Shown: positions 39,437 to 48,474, numbered from the stretch's first letter. The stretch is DNA of 64,000 nt from Streptomyces sp. NRRL F-6676 (GCF_000725625.1 NZ_KL647083.1:236859-300858); one strand, 5' to 3'. Numbers and translations: made by a program. Notes: generated by a model from the letters alone, not told the origin.

Positions 39437-40240
39437 TTACCGCGTGAGGAGTTCGGCCAGCATGGCGCTGGTCGCTTGGTCAGCCGGCAGGAACGCCTCG
39501 AGTCGTAGTTCGGCGACGGTGACGTCGACAGCGGTGCCGAAATGGGTGAGCGTGGTGATGAGCGTCAGCTCCCTGTCGTCGGCCGGATCATGTGCCCGGA
39601 GGCGCAGCGGTACGGCGAAGCCGAGGTGGTGCGGTGACTCGCGCGAACGTGGTGGTGCCAGGTCGGTGAGTTCGGCGGCCAGGCGCTGGAGTTGGTCGTC
39701 CGGATTGCGCACGCTCTCGTCCCGGACGCGGTCGATGATGTGCCACGCCCACTCGTCGAGGTTGACGATGCGTGGCGCGAGGCCCTGCGGATGCAGCAAC
39801 ACCCGGGGGACGCTCACCGGCGGCAGGAGCAGATGCGGTGCCGCGCCGGCGGTGAGCGAGTGGAACGCGGCGTTGGCCGAGACGAGGTCACCATGCCGGT
39901 CGACGACCACCGCCGGGTACGGCAGGTGGCCGTGCAGGATCCGTTCGAGTGCGGTGCGAATCGGTTCGAGCCGCGGGTCGTCCAGGCGGGTCTGCGGGTA
40001 GACCGGTGCGAATCCGGCCTTGAGGAGCAGTTCATTGCGCTCGCGGATCGGCACCTCCAGGGATTCGGCCAGCCGGATGATCATCGATCGGCCGGGGGTC
40101 GACCGTCCGCTCTCGATGAAGCTGACGTGCCTCTGCGTGGTACCGGCACGCGTGGCCAGTTCCAGCTGGCTGACGCGCCGCCGAGTGCGCCACTCACGCA
40201 ACGCGCCGGCGAGCCCGCCTTCGGTCGATTCGACGATCAC
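39437..40240 (-). CDS. XRE-family regulator with MmyB-like ligand domain
   Basis: 267 residues. N-terminal helix-turn-helix: LREWRTRRRVSQLELATRAG, TQRHVSFIESGRSTPGR, a typical XRE domain, followed by a MmyB-type sensor domain (PYPAVVVDRHGDLVSANAAF, LLLPPVSVPRVLLHPQGLAP). GTG 40240 lies 6 bases downstream of a possible -10 box (TACACA, 40247-40252 on the minus strand), so the message may be leaderless. It is divergent from a SnoaL-like protein and a quinone-reductase-like gene, which it probably regulates. Confidence 0.85.
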   Translation of the reverse strand: MIVESTEGGLAGALREWRTRRRVSQLELATRAGTTQRHVSFIESGRSTPGRSMIIRLAESLEVPIRERNELLLKAGFAPVYPQTRLDDPRLEPIRTALERILHGHLPYPAVVVDRHGDLVSANAAFHSLTAGAAPHLLLPPVSVPRVLLHPQGLAPRIVNLDEWAWHIIDRVRDESVRNPDDQLQRLAAELTDLAPPRSRESPHHLGFAVPLRLRAHDPADDRELTLITTLTHFGTAVDVTVAELRLEAFLPADQATSAMLAELLTR

Positions 40241-40361
40241 TCCTCTTGTGTAACCCGCTGGGCCGCCGATCCGCGATTCCCTGCGGGGAATTGCCGCGCG
40301 ACGGCCGGCGGCAGCACGGTCGTCGCCGTACGCCGAGCTTTCGCGACCGAGGGGAACAACC

Positions 40362-40784
40362 ATGGCCGACATCGACATCCACGACCTCACCGACCGCTAC
40401 GTCGCCGTGTGGAACGAACCCGATGCGGAGCGACGCCGCGCCGCGATTCGCGAGCTGTGGTCCGCCGATGCGGTCCATGTGGTGCGGCCTCCCCAGGAGA
40501 TCCTGGACGCGGCCGAAGGGCTGGGCTTCGACCGTCCCGTTCTGGAGGCACGCGGGCACCACGCGTTGGAGTTCCGGGTGACGCGCGCCCACAAGGAGTT
40601 CGTCGCGCCGGGCACCTTCGTCTTCCGGTCGCGCGGCAACACCGGCAGGCTCCACGATGTCGTCAAGTTCAACTGGGAGATGGCGCCCCGGGACGGTGGT
40701 GAGGTCGCCGGCGTCGGGCTGGAGATCCTCGTGCTCGGCCCCGACGGCCGCATCGTCAGCGACTACCAGTTCATCGAAGGATGA
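40362..40784 (+). CDS. SnoaL-like / NTF2-fold protein
   Basis: 140 residues. IDIHDLTDRYVAVWNEPDAE at the start, VRPPQEILDAAEGLGFDRPV and FKFNWEMAP-like strand pattern (VVKFNWEMAPRDGGEV) followed by GLEILVLGPDGRIVSDYQF match NTF2-like proteins of the SnoaL group. Such folds bind small molecules or act as isomerases or cyclases; no catalytic set can be assigned. GAGGGGAA precedes ATG 40362. Overlaps the next gene by four bases (ATGA). Confidence 0.75.
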   Translation: MADIDIHDLTDRYVAVWNEPDAERRRAAIRELWSADAVHVVRPPQEILDAAEGLGFDRPVLEARGHHALEFRVTRAHKEFVAPGTFVFRSRGNTGRLHDVVKFNWEMAPRDGGEVAGVGLEILVLGPDGRIVSDYQFIEG

Positions 40785-41821
40785 CCGCGGTGGCGCCCAT
40801 GCTCCCGTCGAGGGTGCGCAGTTACCACGTCGGCACCGGCGGCGGTATCGACGGCCTGTCGCTGCGCACGCACGAACCACGCACACCCGGGGAGGGAGAG
40901 GTCGCGGTCGCGGTCCACGCCACCTCGCTCAGCTTCCGCGAACTCCTGGTGCTACGAGGGCAGTACGTGCTGCCCGTCGATCCGGGCGTCATACCGGTCT
41001 CGGACGGTGCCGGCGAGGTCGTCGCCGTCGGGCCGGATGTCCGGCGGGTGCGCCCGGGCGACCGCGTCACCGCCGCACTGTTCCCGCGGTGGCTGGACGG
41101 CCCGCTGGAACCGGCATACCTGCCGCAACTGGGTGGCTCGCTCGACGGAATGCTGACCGAACTGGCCGTCCTCCCCGAGGACGCCCTCGTGCCCGTCCCG
41201 GACCACCTCTCCTACGCCGAGGCGGCGACTCTTCCCTGCGCCGCCGTCACGGCATGGAACGCCCTGACCGGCGACGGCCGCGGAATCCAGCGCGGACAGA
41301 CCGTGCTGGCCACCGGCTCCGGCGGCGTATCGCTGTTCACGGTGCAGTTCGCCACACTCCTGGGCGCGAGAGTAATCGCCACGACAAGCCGCGCGGACAA
41401 GGAACAGCGCCTTCGCGATCTCGGAGCCGACGAGGTCATCAACTACCGCGACATCCCGGACTGGCACACCGCGGCCCGCGAACTCACCGCCGGACGAGGG
41501 GTCGACCGCGTGGTCGACACCGCCGGAACGCTGGAGCAGTCGCTGAAGTCGGTCGCCGTCGACGGACATATCGCCTTCGTGGGGTCCGTCTCCGGCAACT
41601 GGCCGCCGGTCGACCCTCGTCTGCTGTTCGGCGCCGCCGCCACGGTCCGGGCGTTGGCCGTCGGCAGTCGCGCTCAGTTCACCTCGACGAACGACGTCAT
41701 CACCGCGCATCGGCTCCGACCAGTCCTCGACCGGGTGTTCCCGTTCGAGGAAGCCATGGCAGCGTACCGGTACTACGAATCGGCGAGCCCGTTCGGAAAG
41801 GTAATCATCAAGATCAGGTAG
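40781..41821 (+). CDS. Zinc-independent medium-chain reductase (quinone-oxidoreductase-like)
   Basis: 346 residues of the medium-chain dehydrogenase/reductase fold. GEVAVAVHATSLSFRELLVL, PVSDGAGEVVAVGPDVRRV and a nucleotide-binding GxGxxx motif ATGSGGVSLFTVQFATLLGA. The catalytic-zinc Cys/His/Asp ligands of alcohol dehydrogenases are not present at the usual sites, and there is no structural-zinc four-Cys loop, so a quinone-reductase-type activity with NADPH is likely. Coupled to the SnoaL-like gene by ATGA. Confidence 0.8.
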   Translation: MTAVAPMLPSRVRSYHVGTGGGIDGLSLRTHEPRTPGEGEVAVAVHATSLSFRELLVLRGQYVLPVDPGVIPVSDGAGEVVAVGPDVRRVRPGDRVTAALFPRWLDGPLEPAYLPQLGGSLDGMLTELAVLPEDALVPVPDHLSYAEAATLPCAAVTAWNALTGDGRGIQRGQTVLATGSGGVSLFTVQFATLLGARVIATTSRADKEQRLRDLGADEVINYRDIPDWHTAARELTAGRGVDRVVDTAGTLEQSLKSVAVDGHIAFVGSVSGNWPPVDPRLLFGAAATVRALAVGSRAQFTSTNDVITAHRLRPVLDRVFPFEEAMAAYRYYESASPFGKVIIKIR

Positions 41822-41912
41822 TCGGCGGGCGAAGGCCAGGGTCAGGATCGTCTGCCACCACGAGCACCCGTATGACCGGCGGCCTTGCAACGGCTCGTGA
41901 GGCAGGGGGAAT

Positions 41913-42437
41913 TCACGGATGCGGCAGCAGACGCAGGGCTTTCTCGGCGATCAGGTCGGGGGCCGGTCCCGCGTCCAAGGAGGCGCCGCTCTCGTCCGGT
42001 TCGAGCGGTTCGAGCGCGGCCAGCTGCGAGTCGAGCAGCAGCTCGGGCATGAAGTGGCCGGTGCGGTGCGCGAGCCGTCGCGCCAACAGGTCGTGACCCG
42101 CCGTCAGATGCAGGAAGAAGACGTCGGGACAGGCCGACCGCAGGGTGTCCCGGTAGCGCCGCCGCAGCGCCGAGCAGGCGACGACGCAGCCGGTACCGGC
42201 CGCGTCGCCTGCGTGCAGCCGCCGGCCGACGGCCTCCAGCCAGGGCTGACGGTCCGCGTCGTCGAGCGGGACGCCGGCCGCCATCTTGGCGATGTTCTCC
42301 GGCGGGTGGACGTCGTCGGCGTCCACGAAGGGAACCCCCAGCCGCTCGGCGAGCAGCCGGGCCACCGTGGTCTTGCCGGTTCCGGAGACGCCGAGGACCA
42401 CGAGGCACGGGGAGCGGCGCTCGGTGCTGACGGCCAT
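41913..42437 (-). CDS. gntK: Gluconokinase
   Basis: 174 residues. P-loop VLGVSGTGKTTVARLLAERL at the N-terminus; then PFVDADDVHPPENIAKMAAG, the gluconate-binding loop, CVVACSALRRRYRDTLR and HFMPELLLDSQLAALEPLE, all conserved in GntK. It phosphorylates D-gluconate to 6-phosphogluconate. It follows zwf by 23 bases on the minus strand and GH15 before that, a set that could take an alpha-glucoside to the pentose-phosphate pathway. Confidence 0.93.
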   Translation of the reverse strand: MAVSTERRSPCLVVLGVSGTGKTTVARLLAERLGVPFVDADDVHPPENIAKMAAGVPLDDADRQPWLEAVGRRLHAGDAAGTGCVVACSALRRRYRDTLRSACPDVFFLHLTAGHDLLARRLAHRTGHFMPELLLDSQLAALEPLEPDESGASLDAGPAPDLIAEKALRLLPHP

Positions 42438-42460
42438 CAGGTGCGTTCCTGTCCCGGCCG

Positions 42461-43894
42461 TCAGATGTCGTTCGGCGGGGCCGCGGGGTCGTGGAGCAGG
42501 GCCTCGCGCCGCCGCAGGCTGTCCGCGGGCTGCTGGCGTGGGGGCGGTCCCGCTGAGCCGGCCGGGTACTCCTCCAGCGGCACCAGGTCCTTCTCCCAGG
42601 CGGACAGGACGGGTTCGAGGACCCGCCACGCCTCCTCGGCCTCGTCGCCCCGGATGGACAGGGCCGGGTCCCCCTCCAGGACGTCCAGCAGGAGCCGTCC
42701 GTAGGGGGGCAGGCCCGGTGGTTCCATCCGCGCGGTGAGCGCGAGCGGGGCGAGTTCGTCGGTGTGGGCGCCGATGCCCGTCAGGTCCAGGGCCAGGCCT
42801 TCCGGTTCGAGGTTGAAGCGCAGCACGTTCGGCAGTGCCTCCCCGCTGTGCCCGAACGGCAGATGGGGCACGGGGCGGAAGCGGACCGCGACCTCCTTGC
42901 GGTCCGCCGCGAGCGCTTTGCCGCTGCGGAGGCGGAACCTCGTGCCGGACCAGCGCCAGCTGTCCAGTTCCAGCTCCACCTCGGCGAAGGTCTCCGTGCG
43001 GCGCTGTGGGTCCACGCCGTCCTCGTCGACGTAGGCGGGCAGGTCGTGGTCGCCGATCCGGCCGGGCAGATAGCGCGCACGGCGTGTGCGGTGCACGACG
43101 TCGTACTCGGTCAGCAGCCGCACGGACCGCAGGACGTCGACCTTCCGGTCGCGCAGATCGCGCTCGCCGAGGGTGACCGGCGGTTCCATGGCCACCAGGC
43201 AGAGCAGTTGCAGAAGGTGGTTCTGGACCATGTCCTTGAGCGCCCCGACGTGGTCGTAGTAGCCGGCCCTGCCCTCCAGTGCCAGCGTCTCGTCCCAGAC
43301 GATCTCGATCTCGGCGATGTGGGTGCTGTTCCAGATGGGTTCCAGTACGCGGTTGGCCAGGCGGCTGCCGAGGACGTTCTGCACGGTCGTCATGGCCAGG
43401 AAGTGGTCGACGCGGAACACCGCCTGCTCCGGTACGAGGTCGGCGAGCAGCCGGTTCAGCTCCTGCGCACCGGCCAGGTCCTCCCCGAACGGCTTCTCCA
43501 GCACGATCCTGCTGCCGGCCGGCAGGCCCGCCTCGTGCAGGGCCGTGATCACGGGCGGGAAGAGGGCCGGGGGGAGGGCGAGATAGACGGCGACGGGGCC
43601 GTCCCCCGCGACGGCCGCGGCGTCGTCGGCGGGATCGGTGACATCGGCCCGTACGTAGCGGGCGGCGGCCGTGATCGCCTCCTTGGCTCCGGCCGGACCG
43701 GACGGGTCGTGCCGCTCGAACTGGGCGGCCATCCATTCCCGGTACCGCTCGGTGTCCCAGTCCTCCCTGCTCGCGCCGGTCACTTCCCACCGCTCGCCGA
43801 GGTGCCCCGCCGCATGCAGGGCGGCCAGCGCGGGCAGCAGGTAACGCCCCGTGAGGTCGCCCGTCGCGCCGAAGACGGCCAGCCGGTCGATCAT
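42461..43894 (-). CDS. zwf: Glucose-6-phosphate dehydrogenase, atypical
   Basis: 477 residues. N-terminal NADP Rossmann motif VFGATGDLTGRYLLPAL and the second conserved segment IVLEKPFGEDLAGAQELN. The signature RIDHYLGKE is changed to RVDHFLAMT: the Asp-His pair is kept, but the substrate-binding Lys is replaced. Length and overall motifs are those of G6PDH (NSTHIAEIEIVWDETLALEG, GYYDHVGALKDMVQNHLLQL). ATG 43894 overlaps the GH15 stop by ATGA. It may use a different sugar phosphate or be a redundant paralogue of a standard zwf elsewhere. Confidence 0.88.
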   Translation of the reverse strand: MIDRLAVFGATGDLTGRYLLPALAALHAAGHLGERWEVTGASREDWDTERYREWMAAQFERHDPSGPAGAKEAITAAARYVRADVTDPADDAAAVAGDGPVAVYLALPPALFPPVITALHEAGLPAGSRIVLEKPFGEDLAGAQELNRLLADLVPEQAVFRVDHFLAMTTVQNVLGSRLANRVLEPIWNSTHIAEIEIVWDETLALEGRAGYYDHVGALKDMVQNHLLQLLCLVAMEPPVTLGERDLRDRKVDVLRSVRLLTEYDVVHRTRRARYLPGRIGDHDLPAYVDEDGVDPQRRTETFAEVELELDSWRWSGTRFRLRSGKALAADRKEVAVRFRPVPHLPFGHSGEALPNVLRFNLEPEGLALDLTGIGAHTDELAPLALTARMEPPGLPPYGRLLLDVLEGDPALSIRGDEAEEAWRVLEPVLSAWEKDLVPLEEYPAGSAGPPPRQQPADSLRRREALLHDPAAPPNDI

Positions 43895-45720
43895 CGCTGC
43901 CCGCCTGCCTTCGCTCGGGCCAGGTTCACGCCACTGGCGATGACGCCGATGTGGCTGAACGCCTGCGGGAAGTTGCCCATGAACTCTCCTGTAGAGGGGT
44001 TGATCTGCTCCGACAGCAGCCCCAGCGGGCTGCTGCGGGCACAGAGCGAGGCATACAGTTCTTCGGCCTCCGCGATCCGGCCCTGCCCGATCAGGTTGTC
44101 GACCAGCCAGAAACTGCACAGCACGAAGGCGCCCTCGTCACCGGCCAGGCCGTCGGGGGACTCCTCGTGGACGTAGCGGTAGAGCAGCCCGCCGCCCGCG
44201 GACAGTCGCTCGGAGACGGCCTTGGTGGTCGCCACCATCCGCGGGTGGTCGGCCGGCAGCACCTGGCGCAGCGGGAGCGCGAGCAGGCTCGCGTCCAGTA
44301 CGCCGCCACCGTCCAGGTGGGCGCTGAGGGTCTGGGCCTTCTCGTCCCACGACTGCTCCAGGACGAGCCGGCGCAACTCGTCGGCGGAGGCCCGCCACTC
44401 GGCGATCCGCCCGGGCAGACCGAGCCGTTCACCGATCCGCGCGGCCCGGTCCAGGGCCACCTGGCACAGCCCGGCCGAGTACGTGAACACCCGGCCCTCG
44501 CTGCGCACCTCCCAGATTCCCTGGTCCGGCTGGCGCCAGGCCCGCTCCGCGGTGTCGGCGAGCCCCGCGAGGCTCGCCCACAGCGCGGGCTGGATCTCAC
44601 CGCCGGAGCGCAGCCACTGGTGGGCGCAGTCCAGGATCTCGCCGTAGACGTCGTGCTGGCGCTGGTCGGCGGCGCCGTTGCCCCAGCGCACCGGCGCGGA
44701 GCGCTGGTAGCCCTCCAGTTCCGCGTCCTCGACCTCGTCCGGCACCGGCCCGCCCCTCAGGTCGTACATGATCCGGGGCCGCCGGCTGTACTCGAAGGCG
44801 TCGAGGACCCAGCCGAGGAAGGCGTCGGCCTCGCCGCGGAAGCCGATGCGGCGCAGCGCGAACACGGCGTAGGCCGCGTCGCGGATCCAGGCGTAGCGGT
44901 AGTCCCAGTTGCGGATGCCGCCGATCGGCGCGGGCAGGGAGGAGGTGGGGGCCGCGACCAGTGAGCCGTTGGCCCAGTCGTCGCACAGCTTCAACGTGAT
45001 CGCGGCTCGTCTGACCAGGGGTTCCTCGGGACCGCCGTAGTCGAAGTGCCGCATCCAGCGGTGCCAGGCGTCGGCGGTCGCCCGCAGCATCCCGTCGGTG
45101 TCGAAACGGTGGTGGCGGTGGAAGCGGCCCCAGGACAGTACGAGATCGAGGCGGTCGCCCTGCCGCAGGTCGTGGGTGCTGTGCAGGCCGGTGAGGGGAC
45201 GGTTGGAGCGCAGGTGGAGCCGGAGGTCCGGCCGCCTGGACGGGCGCACCTCCAGTCCGCTGAACAAGGCGCGCACCTGGGCGCCGCCCCGGGGTTCCAC
45301 CTCCGCCCGCAGGCGGACGGTGCCGGCCAACACCACCGCCGACCGCACGAGTTCGGCCCGGTCGGCCGGTGCGTCGTCGGTCAGGTCGGCGCCGGAGCGC
45401 AGGGTCAGCGCGTCGGTAACGCGCACCAGGCCGGTGCGGCCGCGCAGTTCGGTCACCAGGACGCCGGTGTCCGGTTCGTAGCGCTGCCGCGCCTCCACCA
45501 GCTCCTCGGGGGCCAGGGTGAAGTGGCCGCCTCGGGCATGGTCCAGCAGGCCGCAGAACAGCGGCTCGGCGTCGAACCGGGGCAGGCACATCCAGGGGAT
45601 GGAGCCGTCCAGGCCCACCAGTGCGGTGGTCGTTCCGTCCCCGATGAGGCCGAGGTCCTCCAGCGGCAGATAGCCCGCACGGCCGCGGACCGGCCGGAAC
45701 GGTGGATCGGGATCGTGCAT
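43891..45720 (-). CDS. GH15 family glycoside hydrolase (glucoamylase/trehalase type)
   Basis: 609 residues. An N-terminal beta-sandwich (GYLPLEDLGLIGDGTTTALV) precedes the (alpha/alpha)6 barrel with RNWDYRYAWIRDAAYAVFAL (substrate-binding Trp/Arg) and SAPVRWGNGAADQRQHDVYG (GH15 motif with nearby acidic residues) and ADELRRLVLEQSWDE. No signal peptide, so it acts in the cytoplasm. Cytosolic actinobacterial GH15 enzymes include trehalases as well as glucoamylases; the glucose-6-phosphate dehydrogenase and gluconokinase genes downstream suit either. Confidence 0.87.
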   Translation of the reverse strand: MHDPDPPFRPVRGRAGYLPLEDLGLIGDGTTTALVGLDGSIPWMCLPRFDAEPLFCGLLDHARGGHFTLAPEELVEARQRYEPDTGVLVTELRGRTGLVRVTDALTLRSGADLTDDAPADRAELVRSAVVLAGTVRLRAEVEPRGGAQVRALFSGLEVRPSRRPDLRLHLRSNRPLTGLHSTHDLRQGDRLDLVLSWGRFHRHHRFDTDGMLRATADAWHRWMRHFDYGGPEEPLVRRAAITLKLCDDWANGSLVAAPTSSLPAPIGGIRNWDYRYAWIRDAAYAVFALRRIGFRGEADAFLGWVLDAFEYSRRPRIMYDLRGGPVPDEVEDAELEGYQRSAPVRWGNGAADQRQHDVYGEILDCAHQWLRSGGEIQPALWASLAGLADTAERAWRQPDQGIWEVRSEGRVFTYSAGLCQVALDRAARIGERLGLPGRIAEWRASADELRRLVLEQSWDEKAQTLSAHLDGGGVLDASLLALPLRQVLPADHPRMVATTKAVSERLSAGGGLLYRYVHEESPDGLAGDEGAFVLCSFWLVDNLIGQGRIAEAEELYASLCARSSPLGLLSEQINPSTGEFMGNFPQAFSHIGVIASGVNLARAKAGGQR

Positions 45721-45771
45721 GCCGTCTCGCTTCCGCAGCGCCGGGCAGATCGTCCTGTCAACGCGGGTCCG

Positions 45772-46821
45772 CTAGAAGGTGATCATCACCTTGATGACGT
45801 CTTCGAGCTTCTTGTCGGAGACCTCGAAAGCCCGTTCCATGTCATCGAAGTGGAACTCGTGGGTCGTCAGGTGCGAGGTGTCGACACGCTTGGTCTCCAG
45901 CACCCGCAGAAGTCGTTCCATCCGCAGTCTTCCGCCGGGACACAGTCCTGTGGCGATGGTCTTGTCCGCCATGCCCACGCCCCATTCGACGCGTGGGATG
46001 CGCACGAACTCGCCTTCGCCGAAATAGCCGGTGTTGGAGATCGTGCCGCCGGGCTTGGTGATCTTGACCGCGGTCTGGAACGTCACGTCCGCGCCGAGCG
46101 CCTCGATCGCGGTGTCGACGCCCTGTCCCCCGGTCAGTTCGAGGACCCGCTGGACGACGTCCTCGCTGGTGAAATCGACGATCTCGTCGGCGCCGTACAG
46201 CTGCGCGAGCTTCTGCCGGCTCGGGACCGACTCGACGCCGATGACGAGGCCGGCGCCGCGGAGCCGGGCCCCCACCGTCGCCATCATGCCGACCGGCCCC
46301 TGGGCGAGAACGGCCACGGTGCCACCGATCGGGATGTTGCCGTGTTCGGCGCCCATGAATCCGGTGGAGAGCATGTCGGCGCAGTAGACCGCGTCCGCGT
46401 CCGTGATGCCGTCGGGGATCCTGGCGAGATTGGCATCGGCGTCGTTCACGTGAAAGTACTCGGCGAACACCCCGTCCTTGGAATTCGCGAACTTGAAGCC
46501 CCCGAGCGGACCGCCGGACTGCGAGGGGTGGCCGTTCTGCGACGCCAGGTCGCCCCAGTCGGGGGTGATGGCGCCGACGAGCACGCGGTCGCCGGGCCGG
46601 AAGTCCCGCACCTCGCTGCCGACGGCGTCCACGACGCCGACCGCCTCGTGTCCCAGTGTCAGGTTCTCCCGTGGGCCGATGCCGCCCTGGACCGTATGGG
46701 AGTCGGAGGTGCAGATCAGGGCCCTGGTCGTGCGCACGACGGCGTCGGCCGGACCCGGCTGCGGAACGGGTTTCTCCATGAAACCCACCCGCCCGATCTC
46801 CTTCATCACGAATGCCTTCAC
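45772..46821 (-). CDS. Zinc-dependent alcohol dehydrogenase (secondary-alcohol type)
   Basis: 349 residues. MKAFVMKEIGRVGFMEKPVP; catalytic zinc ligands Cys in ALICTSDSHT and His-Glu in TLGHEAVGVV; no four-Cys structural zinc loop; nucleotide motif AVLAQGPVGMMATVGARLRG. This pattern is that of the tetrameric NADP-linked isopropanol/TbADH group. It lies upstream of the GH15-zwf-gntK run with a 51-base gap, same strand, so it may be co-transcribed, though no metabolic link is evident. Confidence 0.87.
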   Translation of the reverse strand: MKAFVMKEIGRVGFMEKPVPQPGPADAVVRTTRALICTSDSHTVQGGIGPRENLTLGHEAVGVVDAVGSEVRDFRPGDRVLVGAITPDWGDLASQNGHPSQSGGPLGGFKFANSKDGVFAEYFHVNDADANLARIPDGITDADAVYCADMLSTGFMGAEHGNIPIGGTVAVLAQGPVGMMATVGARLRGAGLVIGVESVPSRQKLAQLYGADEIVDFTSEDVVQRVLELTGGQGVDTAIEALGADVTFQTAVKITKPGGTISNTGYFGEGEFVRIPRVEWGVGMADKTIATGLCPGGRLRMERLLRVLETKRVDTSHLTTHEFHFDDMERAFEVSDKKLEDVIKVMITF

Positions 46822-47043
46822 GTGCCGCGTCCTCCTGCCGGTGCGCCGCTGTCACATGAGCGGCGGCGAGGACCGAGTGGGCTCACTCCGCGCCGGGAAG
46901 GTCGTCGCCCGCGCCGCTCACGCCTCCACGGTCACGGGGGCGGCGCCGCACCGCGATACGGCCGCCCGCGCAGTGCTGCTTTCCGGTGAATACAGGGACC
47001 ACTCGGCGCAACGGCACTCACCACCGGGCCCGGGCGCGCGGGC

Positions 47044-47502
47044 TCAGCTCTCACCGCCGCGGACCACCAGGACCGGACAGACGGCGTGCTGAACGCAGTG
47101 CTGCGCCACCGATCCCAGCAGCAGCCCCGAGAAGCCGCCGAGACCTCGGCTGCCCACCACGAGCACGGCCACGTCTCGCGACGCGTCGATCAGCACACTG
47201 GCCGCGGTGCCGTAGCGCGCCTCGGCCCGCACCTCGACCGGCGGCGACGATCCCAGGGTCTCCTCGACGGCCTCGACGAGTTCGCTGTGCGCCCGGCTCT
47301 TCAGAGCTGCTTCGTCCGTGCTGGACGGGGGGAGCCAGGCGCGCGCGCCGTAGAAATGCGGAATGTTCCAGGCGGCCACCGCCTCCACCACTCCACGGGT
47401 GAGTTCCGCCTGGCGTGCGGCCCAGCGAAGGGCCTGCCTCGACGATTGCGAACCGTCCACCCCGACCACGATGCGGTCCGTCTTTCCCTGCTGGTCAGCC
47501 AT
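47044..47502 (-). CDS. Universal stress protein (UspA family)
   Basis: 152 residues, one Usp domain. RIVVGVDGSQSSRQALRWAA at the N-terminus and the ATP-binding VVGSRGLGGFSGLLLGSVAQ near the C-terminus (G2xG9GS/T motif present) place it in the ATP-binding class. The ATG has a strong GAGGAGGA site 5 bases upstream. Such proteins are induced by starvation and hypoxia in actinobacteria. Confidence 0.93.
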   Translation of the reverse strand: MADQQGKTDRIVVGVDGSQSSRQALRWAARQAELTRGVVEAVAAWNIPHFYGARAWLPPSSTDEAALKSRAHSELVEAVEETLGSSPPVEVRAEARYGTAASVLIDASRDVAVLVVGSRGLGGFSGLLLGSVAQHCVQHAVCPVLVVRGGES

Positions 47503-47603
47503 GATTCCTCCTCGGTGCGACGGCGAGCGGGCGGCCACTGGGGCCCGCAGTCCGCCGCCGCGGGGCCTGGCCCCCCAGACTCACGCGTACGGCGTCACCC
47601 GCG

Positions 47604-47661
47604 CAGTCCGGCAGGTCCAGACGGGGGCGGGGCCCGGCCCCCGTCTGGACCTGCCGGACTG
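47604..47661. repeat. Perfect 25-bp-arm hairpin in a divergent intergenic region
   Basis: cagtccggcaggtccagacg plus ggggc (47604-47628) is repeated exactly in inverse orientation at 47637-47661, with an 8-base GC loop. It lies in the 301-base gap between the divergent universal stress protein and SRPBCC genes, where a transcription terminator would not be expected. The gap otherwise shows no gene. Confidence 0.9.
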
Positions 47662-47803
47662 TGCACGGGGGGCCATCGGCAGGAGGCTTGAGGCCAGGCC
47701 CTTGGGTGGACGACCGCTCTCACCTGTTCCGGCCGCGGCCGGCCGTCGCACAGGAGCTTCGGTTCTCCGGTCACGTCCCCATCCCCCCCGGAGTGTGAAT
47801 GGC

Positions 47804-48259
47804 ATGGCCCGGAATCGCTGTCTGATCCTCAGCTCGCCCGCCGACGTCTGGCGCCTGCTGTCCGACGGCCGCCGCTACGGCGAGTGGGTGACCGGCACCC
47901 AGCAGGTTCTTGCGGCGGACCCGCACTGGCCAGAGGTGGGCGCCCGCCTGAAGGTCCGGGTCGGCGTCGGTCCCCTGGTCCTCGACGACACCTGCGTCGT
48001 CCGCATCTGCGAGCCACGACACCGACTGGAGCTGGAAGCGAGGGCGGACCCCTTCGGCTCGGCCCGCATCGCGATGAGGCTGATCCCCTGGGGCGAGAGC
48101 ACACTGTTCACGCTCGACTGGCACCCGCTTCGAGGTCCCGGCACCCGGATGCACGGACTCCCCGTGGACTACGTCGTCAAGGTCCGCAACGGCATGATGC
48201 TGAGGAAACTGGCTCGGCTCGCGGTGCGCGAGCGGCGTGTGCTCGCACTGGAGGAATGA
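47804..48259 (+). CDS. SRPBCC (polyketide cyclase/Bet v 1-like) family protein
   Basis: 151 residues. MARNRCLILSSPADVWRLLS and DGRRYGEWVTGTQQVLAADP are the N-terminal strand-helix-helix of SRPBCC proteins, WHPLRGPGTRMHGLPV is near the end, followed by a C-terminal helix lining the ligand cavity. Function and ligand unknown. ATG 47804 follows CCGGAG at about 10 bases; a GTG 9 bases upstream is possible. Confidence 0.75.
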   Translation: MARNRCLILSSPADVWRLLSDGRRYGEWVTGTQQVLAADPHWPEVGARLKVRVGVGPLVLDDTCVVRICEPRHRLELEARADPFGSARIAMRLIPWGESTLFTLDWHPLRGPGTRMHGLPVDYVVKVRNGMMLRKLARLAVRERRVLALEE

Positions 48260-48299
48260 GTCCGGTGTCTGTGCCGGCCGCGACCATGGCGAAGGGTGC

Positions 48300-48410
48300 C
48301 CGTTGGTTCGTGTGGACGCCGAACTGCTGTGCCTGGCGGTCGCCCGGGCCCTCCTGGACCTTCCCTCGGCACGGCACTGGATCCGCTTCGCCCCCGCCCG
48401 ACTGAACCAC
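48300..48410 (+). pseudogene. Fragment of an IS982-like transposase
   Basis: The plus strand encodes LVRVDAELLCLAVARALLDL and PSARHWIRFAPARLNH, resembling the N-terminal helical segment (DELVCLAVAQVLLG...HWLR) of an IS982-type Streptomyces transposase. Nothing of the catalytic core is nearby. The 215-base gap between SRPBCC and TetR genes thus seems to be a relic of an insertion sequence. Confidence 0.4.
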
Positions 48411-48474
48411 CGATCGCAGGCGCGAGCCTTGAGCGAGGCCACCGGGGGCCTCCTCGCTCAGCGTGCCCCCGTAT

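Noticed and set aside
40362..41821. SnoaL-like protein plus reductase considered as part of a polyketide cluster
   Set aside because: No synthase or tailoring genes are near, and both families are common in stress and detoxification operons.
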